Of a stretch of DNA of 64,000 nucleotides, positions 44,723 to 56,070 are shown piece after piece. The translations under genes were made by a program, and so were the position numbers. Below the pieces are notes generated by a model. That model saw only the letters and a program-made list of their open reading frames with translations, was not told the origin of the DNA and did no database searches. Numbering within the stretch: position 1 is the first letter of the stretch; every line of letters begins with the position of its first letter. Source of the stretch: Malachius bipustulatus (taxonomy: Eukaryota; Arthropoda; Insecta; Coleoptera; Melyridae); assembly GCA_910589415.1 (NCBI GenBank), contig OU342632.1, positions 19,223,507 to 19,287,506 of the forward strand, read 5' to 3'.

Positions 44723-46350
44723 AGTATCCGGACGATGTTGTCGAATCTCTGAAAGCCTCCTAGGTCTTATTCATTTCTGGGGGAAATTTAAATTATTTTC
44801 TTTTTATTTTGAAAGGACATTCCTGTCTAAAACAATAATTATTATGGGAGGCATCAATAATCATAGAAGTCGTTTTTTACATCGAAACTCATAAGAAGAG
44901 AGCTATAGGTACAATTATAGAGGGCGTGTGGAAAAAATGAATGACACTTACTCGCCAGCATTGAAAAAGAAGAATTTCCCCAAGACAACTTCAAATTCTG
45001 ATTTCTCGTGCTCAAATCAAAATTATTATGAAATTTAAATGTAAAAACTACAGTTTACGTCATTTCCCAGACAAATGGTTCATAGAAGTAGAGGTTATGT
45101 ATTAAAATGGCGGTTGAACACCTGTCGATCAAATTCATTTTCAAACACGCACATAAGAAAGAGGTGAGAAAAAAATTTACAACTGGCAACATTGATGGCA
45201 TCAGAAAATTGGGAAAGTCGATCTTAGCAACAAAAGGCTCTCAATGATTTTGCATTTATTTTTGCACTCCCATTGTCTGTGGATTTTGGTTTTTGAATGA
45301 CAGCTCTAATATTGTCAGTTGTCACCACAATTTGACTTATCAGTTTGACTATTATTAGTGCACTGATGCATCATTATAATATTATTGGGTAATATTTTAA
45401 ATAAATTAATCGAATTATGGAAACTTCATGCATTTACTCACCTAAAAAGTTTATTCAGTGAGTATGTCCATTATGATTATGACAGCTATTATGATATAAG
45501 ACGAATTTTGACAAAATGACAAGGAGGTATGACTGATGCAAACTGCAACCATAGAATAGCTAACATCAAAAAGAGATTGCAGACTGAATGTTGCCTTATC
45601 TACTTTAAAAAGAAACTATTACCAATCTTGGAAACAAACAAAGATACCTATAATTGCTTTGATTTTTGAAATCCCATATATAACACGTTACTAACTATAT
45701 CATATTATATTGTGTTGCTGATTTTTTAACAAGTGTTACAAGTGTTTATACAAGTGTTTCAACACCCTGTATAATAATGCAGAGTCAAGTGTCAATTTTG
45801 GACGTGCATTTAAGTTAAAGCAGTTCAAGAAGTGGATGCGGATATGTAATGTATTTGGTGAATAGGAGAAAATAGGCAAGTGAAGTTTAAAGATGGTGCA
45901 TGATACTCTCATTCTAGATTCTAGAGAGAACAGATAATGGAAGTGACAAGTGAAGTGAATCGAAACAGAAGAAGAAGTGATTATAAGTGAGGGAATTTTA
46001 TTTCCTGTATTACCATTACCATTAATAATTAAAAAACATGGACTGTACAATATTAATAAAATCCTATCAAGCCAATTACGAGACTAAAGTGAAAGTCGTT
46101 ACAGTAATAACGAAAGTAATAACTATAATAATATTTATAGTTATAAATGAAATTTTTGACCAAGAATAATTTCTACATGAAGTCAAAAAAAAATTAATAT
46201 TTCAAACACAATTTTGATACCACGCTAATAATATAATAATAATTCAAATAAATAGGTAACTACCTATGAATCTAATATTATTTAAATAATTCAATACCTG
46301 GATTGGATATAATCTAGATACTTATAATATAAAAACAAAAGGCCAGGAGT
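44723..46350. other. intergenic, nothing recognised
   Basis: No gene or bounded repeat supported. Probably contains the rest of the repeat bearing the ribozyme at 44655-44722, but its ends are not visible from one copy. Confidence 0.4.
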
Positions 46351-46359
46351 ATTTTTGAA

Positions 46360-46697
46360 AATTGAATTCGAGCACGCCTTTCTCGCCGCAACGGTCCAAT
46401 GCGCGTCCTTGGCCCCCCACTCCGCGACAACTCCAGCGCAGGAACACGGACAATAATAATAAACAGCTGACTGGATCGTACCTGCGACTTGTGATTTCAT
46501 TATTATTGTTGAATGAATCGAACGTTCGCAGCAGCAGAAGGCTATCGAGAGGAGACTTGCTGTTGTGAAAGTGCGTTGCGTTGCATCATAAAAACTGAAA
46601 TTTCGAAAATGTCCCATCAAGGAATCGGACCTTTCCTGCACGGCTCGGTTATATAGCGTCCGTGGTTCCCTAGGAACGGAGGAGGTTCAGCTTGAAG
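46360..46697 (+). promoter_or_regulatory. CpG-containing island, possible promoter/first exon
   Basis: A GC-richer patch between AT-rich flanks. On the plus strand it ends GAAG|GTAATT near 46697, a possible splice donor, and 'ggttatatagcg' is TATA-like. A minus-strand 116-codon frame overlaps it (46641-46291) but shows no domain. Either strand could carry a 5'UTR exon; no transcript can be inferred. Confidence 0.25.
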
Positions 46698-46699
46698 GT

Positions 46700-48050
46700 A
46701 ATTATCGAGCTGTTATCGTACCTTTAATAATTTAGTCTTCTCGCTGGATCGTTCGGGTGCCATTTTGTCTGCATGTGATTTATAAATAAATGTTTTTATT
46801 TTGAGGGTTTCTCGCACTCGATTGTTCAAGTACAAGGTCTAACCGTGCACTCCGAAGTCTATAAATTGCGAATCAATTATTGTCGAAATTAGTTTTGCTG
46901 TTCAACATATGTTACGAAGGCTGATAGAACGATGTTCTTTCTATTGCCTAGCCTCTGACCTCTTGTTTACTTATTGGTAGAATACTTACAAATCTACTAC
47001 CTTGGACGAAAAACATAATATACCTAATGCAGCACACAACGCAGAAATTATTTGTACATTATTTACTATAAACTACACACGTCAAATAATAATTATAAAG
47101 GACCCAATTTCCTTATAAATTTTTATCTTTTAAGCTTACTCATAAATAAGTTAGTAACGTTATTTCCATGACAAACACCATAATTATTACAAGTTTAATA
47201 GGTACCAAGACCAAGGTACCTATTCTATTACATACCCACATGTAGCATGGGTACGGAAGAAATGCTTTTTTAGATCTAAGCTATTATAGTACCCACCTAA
47301 AGCTGATTGAGTATTGAAATTGTACCTTTGAAGTGTACCTACCTATTGTACCTATCTATCTAGCTTCTAGCTGACTCTTTGTTCTATTCAATCCTATATT
47401 ATGCTAATCATATTCAATTATGAGAACGAGAATAAATGATAAATTAATTAGCCATTCATTAAAAACCAAAGTCGATATCTACTTATGTTATTATGCAGTT
47501 AGTTTCCTTATAATTACATAATTATTCGTGTTACCTATGTATGTATGTACCTACAACATAGATCTATCCAGGTGTGTACTGACATGTGCTTAAACTCAAT
47601 AATAAAATGATTGTTCAGCAACAAACTTGCTAATATTACCTTATACACATGTATGAGTAGGCAGATTAAAACAATGAGTTGATTGATAGTAGGATACCTA
47701 ACAGGTAGGTACCTGTACCTGTATGTACGTACCTAGAAACCTGCCTAAAGTAATCTGAATTATAATTTTAGTTCTTTTTGATAATGTCTTATAGCTAAAA
47801 AAAATATTCACAAATTTGATAGTTTGAAATAAATTGGATCAAATAGGCTACCTGCTGACTATGTAGGCCATCTACTTATTCATTGTACTCCAAAGGGTAT
47901 AGGTATTGTTGCATAATTAGAAGGAGGAGAGATTTCAAAGTTCTGTGTCAAGACTGCCAAGCGTTGGAGGTGAGGGAGTGATCACTCGATGAAAATGTGT
48001 ACTATAGGTAATTATTTGCACCTACTAAATTATTTACACTATTTCCATTT
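46700..48050. other. AT-rich intergenic with TAGGTACC-type simple repeats
   Basis: Dense in degenerate 'taggtacc/ggtaggta' words, notably 47330-47360 and 47695-47745. No gene. Confidence 0.5.
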
Positions 48051-48390
48051 TTATTCCACATTATTTAATTAAACTACTTTCACATTAAATCCACCATTTT
48101 CACATCATTTCCACTATTATCACATCATTTCAACTATTTCCACATTATTTCCACTATTTCCATATTATTTCCACTATTTTCACATCATTTCAACTATTTC
48201 CACATTATTTTTATTATTTCTACATTTTTCCCACACAACTTCAATTATATTTCCACATCATTTTCACTATTTAAACATTATTGCCACTACTATCACATCA
48301 ATTCAACTTTTTCCACATTATTTCCACTATTTCCATATTATTTCTACTATTTTCACATCATTTCAACTATTTCCACTATTTCCACAATAT
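48050..48390 (+). repeat. minisatellite-like array (about 20-bp units)
   Basis: Roughly fifteen degenerate units of the type 'ttccactatttccacatta' / 'cacatcatttcaacta', CT-poor in G. A related, shorter array resumes at about 48880-49110. Confidence 0.75.
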
Positions 48391-49108
48391 TCCCAAAAAT
48401 AAAGTTGAAGTTAAAGTGAACAAACGTGACCCTAGGATAGAAACACGATTTGTGTGGTTTTGCTTGTTTTTGCAATTTGGAGTTGTCAAATTATTTTTTT
48501 TACAACAAATGTTGCCAGGACAAAAAACGAATGCTCGAGAAAAAATTGTAAATTTGCATCGTGGGATGCCAATTTCACATTTCACATATAACACTAATAA
48601 CAAAATGACACTAATAAAATGTGGACCAATAAATGGACAAACGAACTACCTGTGTGGTTCAAAATTTTTCTTGCAACTTGTGGGTTCAAATTGTAGAAAG
48701 AATTTTTTTCTAATGACGCCTGAACAAGGAAACATTTTGGTGGACAATCATTCACCTACAATAATTTTGACAAACGAATATGATAAAAAAATTGCAAAAT
48801 TCAGATTTGGGGGAGAGGAGAGGGCAACTTCACAGACCTTTCCAAATCCCAACATTCACATTTGGGGATGCAACTTCAGTTTGACACTTATTTCAATTTA
48901 TTTTTTCTCTATATTCATTCAGTTATTTCCACACAATCTTGATTTATTTTTATTTATTTCTATTTATTTATTTATTTATTATTTATGTATTATATTTATT
49001 ATATTTATTATATTATTATATTTATTGACACTTATTTCAATTTATTTTCTCACCATCTTCAGTTATTTCCATCTATTTCCGCACTATCTCCAGTTATTTC
49101 TACCATAA
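48281..49108 (+). CDS. 275-codon ORF bridging two arrays, unrecognised
   Basis: The first ~40 and last ~75 codons are low-complexity repeat sequence (Phe/Ile/Leu-rich) and inflate the length. The central 160 codons (about 48395-48880) are unique and composition-normal, e.g. LPGQKTNAREKIVNLH, CGPINGQTNYLCG, MTPEQGNILVDN. I recognise no domain. It could be a fragment of an unknown transposon protein framed by its own repeats, or a chance ORF. Confidence 0.25.
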   Translation: MPLLSHQFNFFHIISTISILFLLFSHHFNYFHYFHNIPKNKVEVKVNKRDPRIETRFVWFCLFLQFGVVKLFFLQQMLPGQKTNAREKIVNLHRGMPISHFTYNTNNKMTLIKCGPINGQTNYLCGSKFFLQLVGSNCRKNFFLMTPEQGNILVDNHSPTIILTNEYDKKIAKFRFGGEERATSQTFPNPNIHIWGCNFSLTLISIYFFSIFIQLFPHNLDLFLFISIYLFIYYLCIIFIIFIILLYLLTLISIYFLTIFSYFHLFPHYLQLFLP

Positions 49109-49110
49109 TG
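48880..49110 (+). repeat. TTTATT-rich low-complexity array
   Basis: (TTTAT)n/(ATTTAT)n microsatellite core around 48945-49025, bounded by units resembling the 48050-48390 array ('cagttatttcca', 'gacacttatttcaattta'). Confidence 0.7.
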
Positions 49111-51224
49111 TACAATTATTATTTCCATGAGTACTCCCTCGGTTGGAGCTGACAAGGTTCTAATTAGATTGATTACCCTGCTCCTATTTTTTTTTTTTTT
49201 TTAATTATTTATCCAAGAGATTTCTCTTAGAAATCTTCTTTTCCAGCTGCATTTGGAGGACGTACTTAAGTTAAGTCTTATATTATAAGTCATAACGTGA
49301 CGCCCGTCCTCTGAGAATTTTACTCAAAAAGCCAAAATAAATTGGGAATCAGGAAGGACTCAAAAGAGTAGCTGCATTATTTTCGATTTTCATTTGTTTT
49401 TAAGTCGTTCTTAGAAAAAAATAAAGATTTAAATAGTTCAACAAATATGCTCAGCTGACAATATACCGGAAACTCTCCCTCAAATCGTTTTTCTCCCTCA
49501 AACAAGTTTTTCATACTTTGATAATTAAAACTCCCGCCATACCTTACAGTGTCACCCACATACGCTTGGCGGCGCTGCTGAAATTGTCGTAGATCAACAC
49601 ATTAGGTTTAGAAGTGTCCGATATTGTTATTGGAGCGTATTTTGGTTTTATCTCGCCCGTTTAAAAAAATTCCACAATTTTTATAGAAAATGGTTGAGGA
49701 TATCGGTTATCTTAAGAGATAGGAAGTTGGTTAAATTGGGGTAAAGTTGGGTTGGTATTTTTTATGCTGATTAGTAACATGAAAACTGAAAAGTAATTTA
49801 GGATATAATTTTCCTCTGGAGGCCGTTGTTTAGTGACAAAAAAGTAAATGGATATCAAAAAATCGATTTTTGGATTACATTTTAAAGATGGTTGGCTTGC
49901 ATGAAAAAAATTTTCAGACAAAAGTTTCAAAATCCGCAATAAAAAATGGAAAAGAAGGACCCACAAAAATTTTTGTCGGTCCTTTTAGCATATCCTTCAT
50001 ACCTACTACCAGCACCAACGCACATAACCATAATCCTTTTTCTACTTTTTGAAACGTTCATATACCAAAAAACTATTTTTTTTCGACAAGAGATGAATGA
50101 CTTGTTGTAGCCATTCATTGATGTCATGCTGTGAGTAGAAGTTACAAATTGTACACGTGTTTCTTCCTGTTTGCAACTCATCAGTACAAATGTATATCTT
50201 ACCAGCACAGAGCACAATTTTGAGCACCTAACACCTTAGTGAGTGGATCAATCTAGTGAAATCAAAGTAAAGAGCACGGTGAGTTCGGCGTGCGCCAGAG
50301 GATACACCCCAGGCAGTCAAATTGCATGCCAAAAACTGAGTGCAATGGCCCCTGGTGTTAACTAATTTCAATCCCCTCACTCCATGACTTGTGGTAACTC
50401 AGGCTTAAGTTGTAGATAAAATAAATCTATTCCCTGTTACAGCTTGAATTTTTGAATTATTATTATGAAGTAAATCATATGATAAATGCATACTACTACT
50501 TACATAGGTAGGTAGGTACGTACATCGTTTCAAATGCCAAATTTAAATAGTTAAAATTGTATAGGACTAGGCTGGTCTATTTTAATAATTGGAATCGACT
50601 TATTTGACGTTATTTGAGGTGGTTACACCAATGCCCTCTGTTTCAAGATAGTTTTTTTCGTGGATTATCTTACCCAACAATTCCACCAGAATGACTTTAT
50701 TATAAGTCGGTATTGGTCTATTTGTAAGTAAGGATCTATTTTTATACTTACCCAAGAAATAAGAAATGCTAAAAGCGAGGCTAAAAGTTTCCTCGAGCTT
50801 TTAATAATTTTTTTTAAACCTTATTGTTGATAGAGGGAACAAAGATTTTTTATTAATAGTCTGCTAATTGGACACAAAACGCATACCGGGAATACCTTCG
50901 GGGAGGTATTTATAGAAAATAGGGAAATGACCGTTAATGAGTGTTTCGCTGGAAAGGTAGGTAGGTAGGTATTAGGTGTTTACCTATTATTATTACTATT
51001 GAGAGGTTAATTTTTTTCATGCGTATACCTATTAAGTAAGTAAATGGAGAAAAGGAGCGTTATAGGAAAATTTAAATTTGGTGTATTTTTAAAATATTTA
51101 TTTCCGAACGTTTTTCTCTATTGATTGCCGGCAACAGCTATAAAACTATTTTTCAGTAATGACAGACAGGTGACTAAAAATAGTAATTTTCTGATATAAA
51201 ACGGATTGAACGGAATCAGCCAGA
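49111..51224. other. intergenic, with one hammerhead-like relic
   Basis: No gene recognised. A T-run at 49189-49204 and a degenerate hammerhead-like motif at 50151-50190 are the only notable items. Confidence 0.45.
50151..50190 (-). ncRNA. degenerate hammerhead-like motif
   Basis: The minus strand has CTGATGAG, then TTGC...GGAA, then GAAACACGTGTAC, so both cores and the short ACGTGTA stem III are present. Stem II has mismatches and stem I is displaced by two bases. Likely a decayed Penelope-type ribozyme. Confidence 0.3.
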
Positions 51225-51296
51225 ATGTTGCGTAAGATTGGCCATATCTCAAAAGTATTTGATGCTTTAGAAAAGAACAAATTTGCTATGCCAATG
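51225..51296 (+). CDS. possible first coding exon, unrecognised
   Basis: ATG opens 24 codons, MLRKIGHISKVFDALEKNKF..., ending at ATG|GTATGT, a good splice donor. The basic, amphipathic N-terminus would suit a mitochondrial presequence, but that is speculation. No following exon was recognised in the window. Confidence 0.25.
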
Positions 51297-51439
51297 GTAT
51301 GTTTATAAATACTGCAGATTTTAAAAAATCACAATGAGTTTGTATTATTATAACCGTGAAGCACGTGTTTACTTTTTTTTTTAATTCACTGGCAAAGTGG
51401 ACCATTTTGTCTTCACTCCTTACACTGTAATACACTTTA

Positions 51440-51777
51440 AGAGCCCAAGAGCCCGCGACTACCAGACTTGGTTATTTTATAAAAGCTGTAATAAAAACAC
51501 GGTGTAAGATATATAAAGGTGGTGGAACGAGAGCTGTAAGCGCGAGCGGATATCGTCACATTACCCCAGGTTGACACAAGTCTGTTGTTGCTCTCGGTCG
51601 CAATGTTTTGTGCTCTTATGTTCTAATTTCTAAATTCACCTTCTTTAGCTGTTACCTGTCAAAGCCACGATGATCCAAACTTCATACTCGCTGCATCATT
51701 GTGTTGAGGAAATGCGCACAGAAACTTTAAGCTTTTATAAAATGATGAAGGTCTGGCAGTCGCGGGCTTTTGCTCTA
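51440..51777. mobile_element. MITE, about 338 bp
   Basis: Inverted ends share 'agcccgcgact(a/g)ccagac' and 'attttataaaagct' over about 50 bp. The interior is unique and non-coding. TTAA/TAA at the borders may be the target site. Confidence 0.6.
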
Positions 51778-52849
51778 TAAGGAGGAAAATAAGTAAAATT
51801 CAAAATCTATAATTTCAGAACTCAGTGTATTATTGTAGGGACCTTTTTCACAATAATTGTAAAGCGTAGGGGTGCAATTTAATAATGATACCTCTAATAA
51901 AGGTTTACCTACCAAAAAGAATTGTTTGTTCATGATTATTTTTACAATAACAGAAGTTGTTTTGCATATACCAATGTACCTACAGTGGTAAATTTAAAAT
52001 CAACAGCGTCAAGGAACCTTTTCGATTATTTATTTATCGTTTTGAATCGTTGTTTTGATTATTTCGATGTAAATTTGCGTATCTACTGTTTATTGATTTG
52101 AAGTTATTTGAATTATTTACGCATATTAATGATCTTTTGTCTTTTGTTGTTCATTGATGTTATGTCTAGTCCCATACACGATACCTCAACAGTTGATACG
52201 ACGTTCTAGAGCTAGACAGTTTTATGTTGTATGTATAGGTATGTAAGTAGGTACTTAGGTGCTTACTTATTTTGAAAGAAGTCAATGTTCGAGAACTGTC
52301 TTTTAGAGCAGGTAAGTGTAGTTAACTTATTGATGGAGTTCTATTATAGTTTTTTACATGCCACATTTTTTATAAGTCGATTAGATCACTTAAGTGTTAG
52401 AGCAGCGAGCATGTCCACATATTTTATGGTATGTATGTAGGTACTTAGTGTACTTCTTATATACCTAAGTCACAAAATTTACGAATTTAAAAACATTTCA
52501 CAAGCGTTTGTTTGAAAAGGGTTATTATTGTTCATTTTGTAGTTATTTTGAAAAATCGTGATTTGTTCAAGGTAATAAGAAATATTCCAGATGTTTTTAA
52601 ATTAGAGTTGGCTATGAAAATTTTGAATTATGTTGGTACCTCTTCGAATACTGAGCTTTGTACTACCTTTGACAAGCTAAATTTTTAAAGGTTATGGATG
52701 TACCTAAGTGCCAATTTATGCGAGACGAATTGAAGCCAACACTTCAAATTATATGTTGCAGAAAAAACCTGAAAAAAATTTCACGATGTAGAAAATCCAG
52801 GAAGATACGAATAGGGAACGCGGAGATAAGTCGTAATGACGTGGATAAG
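51778..52849. other. intergenic, nothing recognised
   Basis: AT-rich, no gene or repeat boundary supported. Confidence 0.5.
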
Positions 52850-53580
52850 TGCGATAATAAAATAAGTGCGAAAAATTTAAGGAGACGATTCCGTGGCTCA
52901 TTCTAAAGAAAATAAAATTTTCCGTTAATGTGTGTCCGCAAATTTGCCTTTTTTGAGATACCAGAGGTGTCAAAAAATATTATTATTCCAGCATTTTGAA
53001 GATATCTCAAGACCGCTTGAGTTAAAATACAGATCTTATCATTGATATTAGCCACTTTTTGAATGCTAACAATTTTTTCATATGCCAGTGGCGGAAATTT
53101 GGAGTTGCGTGAGATTTTTTTGCCCTTAATATCTACACGACACTGGCCAAATCGACATTTTAAAAGCGCGTTTTAACCGTCAATATTTTCTACACAAAAA
53201 ACGTACTTGTGGTCAAAACCTTGACCGTGAACCCGTTTAAAACAGCCATTTCCGATGAGAAACTCGCTTTGGATATTTCAAAGGGTGAAGGGCAAAAAAA
53301 CTTACTACTTACCTCAATCCTAATACCTCCGCCAATGTCACATAAATGAAAAATTAATTGCTATCAAAACGGTACCTAATATCGATGATACGACGTGACC
53401 AAAAACGGAATAATGTATCTCAAACGATTCCCGAGATATCTTCAGAAAACTGAAAAGTAACCTCTTTTGACACCCCTCTATCTCGAAAGCGTTGCATTTG
53501 CGGACCCACGCTAATGAGTAATTTTTTTCCTTTAAGCACCCCCTAGAATTTTCGCACATATTTAGGATAACGCTGTATTT
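52850..53580. mobile_element. old imperfect palindrome, about 730 bp
   Basis: Arms of about 290 bp mirror each other with clear divergence: 'gtgtccgcaaatttgc', 'gaggtgtcaaaa', 'tttgaagatatctc', 'agtggcggaaat' and 'tttttttgccctt' each recur inverted on the right side. The ends are vague. A decayed long-TIR element is likely. Confidence 0.55.
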
Positions 53581-53865
53581 TTAAATAAAAATTCATTTGA
53601 ATTCCCCCGATTTCCAGTTATATTGCCTGGGCGCCATAGACGTAGACCGAATTTTAACGTTTTAATGTGAATCTTCTTTTACACATCGGCAGCTTTTATT
53701 TTCCGCTGGGAATGTAATCAATTAATGTCCCCAATGATACGACATAAAGCACTGCGTAAAAGGTGTTCATATCTCAAAATTTACAAATCGGCCTCAATTA
53801 AAATTACTTGTTCCCCTATGTTTCTTAAGTATTATGTCACGCCACTGGCGCAGTTACTCTGGTTA

Positions 53866-53922
53866 GGGGTACCTGTATTATCAACACTAACGTAAGCGCC
53901 AGTGTCGGTAATGCAGGTTTCC
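53866..53922. mobile_element. 57-bp palindromic mini-MITE (same family as 1807 and 32649)
   Basis: GGGGTACCTGTATTATCAAC... mirrors ...GTGTCGGTAATGCAGGTTTCC and is flanked by TA (53864-53865, 53923-53924). Almost no interior remains between the TIRs. Confidence 0.7.
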
Positions 53923-53924
53923 TA

Positions 53925-55439
53925 CATAACGGTCCAGTCAGTGTGGCAGTAAATCTATCCTGAGAGTGTACCTGATCTAAGGGCGCAAGTGTACTTCACA
54001 AACTCTTCCAAAGGAAATAAGTAAAAAATTTTCTCAAACAGTTATTCATTGTACCTATACAGGGTGTTGAAAAAGTCTCGAGGTATCCCTAAATTTTGAG
54101 TCTCGGAAAAAACGAAAAAACAGGTAAATTTTGTAATTTAATTTACTTTCTATTGTAAAAAAAAACTTTCTATGTGTAAAAAAATATACAGGGTGTTCCT
54201 TGGCTCAGTAATGACGACATTGTCTATTTTTTTTAATAGAGGACACCCGCTTAATCTACAAGCAATGTAGTTACCACTAAGTTTAAAGGATTATATCTTA
54301 CAATGTACCTACTTGAAAATTTTTATACAGGGCCGGTGATGAAAATGTATCACATTTTTCATCACCCTGTATAAATATTTTACCTGTATCATAGGATAGT
54401 GCATTAAAAAACTAAAGAAGGGACATGTAAGCCGTTTTCCGATGTAAGCCGCTTAAGGAGTTGCTTGTGGCTCGTGCTCGGGCGAGAGCGAGAGTCTCGA
54501 CGTGAGTCCGGTCCGGAGTCGTAACTCGTAAGGTCGTAAGTCCTTGCTGCCTGAGTGCCTGGCCTCACGCACCTTCCACAACTTATAGCTGTGTTGTCAC
54601 GTTGTCCTACAAGGCCAGGCAGCAGGGTGGCCAATTAATCTCAACAACTTTAAAATTGATACGTGTATGTATGTATGTACTAGATATATAGGTACAACAC
54701 GCACTTTGCCAATAATTGTTTGGAATGCTTTGTGGTCAGAAATGTAAAAGTATATTTTTAATTGCTCGAAATTCACGCATTGTCATTGTTCTGTTGCAGG
54801 TACCCCCCAGCATTGGTACAATGAATTTTGCTTGATGAATAATCTTTGAGAACAATCGCATTTGAGGGGCCGAGGTTAGGTTGAGAAAATTGGTTTTCAT
54901 CTAATCTGGCTCACCGAAGGTAAGTTGCTTGATCGACCAGAACTAGAGAAATAAAATCATACAGTAACAGTCCATCAAAACTGTGGAACAGATTAAATAA
55001 AAGTAAAATGGGTAATTTTAGAAACGTTTCACAATTTTGGAAAACTCCTGAAACACGAGATGATTGTGTCTTTTAACATTTTTCTTTCGCAAAATAGCCA
55101 GTGTTGGTTTATTTTAGTACATAACTAGAGGGAGGACTGAACTCTTAACAGCATCGTGTCTGTTCTGTTGCGACTCTTCGGGAAACGGAATTCTGATTTT
55201 CCTTTTTTTTATTATTTTTAAACATCTTATTTTTGGAATAACGGGAATATTTAATGTCTGCTTGTACACACCCATATACAGGGTTTCCCAGCTCATTCGA
55301 AGCCGTCTCTGTAGGCCAAACGATGGACTTTTTAAAATAAATGGACTCGTCCGACACGCCATTTGACCCAAATATTACTATCCATTTCTTGATACATGAC
55401 TTGAGGACTCACAACACCCATCTTGACGAATTTAAAATC
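53925..55439. other. repeat-rich intergenic DNA
   Basis: Holds several solitary 'tacagggtgtt' mariner-type ends (54059, 54188), a 42-bp TA-flanked palindrome (54328-54369) and a GC-rich patch (54420-54630) with no recognised product. No gene supported. Confidence 0.45.
54328..54369. mobile_element. 42-bp TA-flanked palindrome
   Basis: CAGGGCCGGTGATGAAAATG faces CATTTTTCATCACCCTG, with TA at both borders. It looks like two fused mariner-type TIRs. Confidence 0.55.
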
Positions 55440-56070
55440 CGGTAGCGAATGAATAGACGGGAAACCAGAAATGGGACCTGAAGCTGGAAATATTAAACTG
55501 GGACTCGACTCTACGGCTGTCATCCAATCCTGGGAATTCTATCCCTGAACTTCTACCCTATCTTTGATGGATAAAAAAAAGAAATACTTTACTAAATAAT
55601 TTGAACGGTATAATTAGCGAACTACTTACTCGTGAAAATTTATTCCTCAATTTATACGAACACATTTCACTAGGGTTTTCTCTAGATACTACATTATTCA
55701 ATATGAATTAGAAAAATATCTCTTTTCCCGCGAAATTTTAGCCAATCCCTTTCGTTCGCTGGAAAACAACGCGTTCTGAATCTGCAACGTCATCTAACCA
55801 TTGCTGTCGTTTTTATTTCAGATTCACCTTTCCCCTCTATTTTTATGCTAGTTCTCCTGCGTCCCGAATTTACTCTTTTAGGGAAAATTGCACCTTCTGC
55901 CAACAGGCTATACCTCTGACAGAAGGCTGTTGAGCGAGATTGATGACCATCAACTGTTTTAATGCTTTCCTTATTATAGGTAAAATTCACTTATTCACTT
56001 TTCGCATTTTTCGATGCCATAAAATAAATATGGGACGAAGCTAACTGAACTACATATCAAAATACTTTTT
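55440..56070 (+). repeat. dispersed repeat family B, copy 2
   Basis: Direct match to 3120-3840 through a series of shared blocks in the same order. This copy lacks about 60 bp present in copy 1 and has its own short insertion near 55745-55775. Confidence 0.6.

Noticed and set aside
44536..44763. 75-codon plus-strand ORF
   Set aside because: Overlaps the hammerhead motif on the opposite strand; no protein-like domain.
46291..46641. 116-codon minus-strand ORF
   Set aside because: Cys/Ser/Tyr-rich with no recognised motif; probably open because of local GC composition.
48050..48390. CRISPR-like array
   Set aside because: Units are contiguous and degenerate with no unique spacers; a eukaryotic minisatellite fits better.
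51195..51200. TATA box for the exon-like ORF at 51225
   Set aside because: Only 30 bp before the ATG, which would leave no 5'UTR; likely chance in AT-rich DNA.
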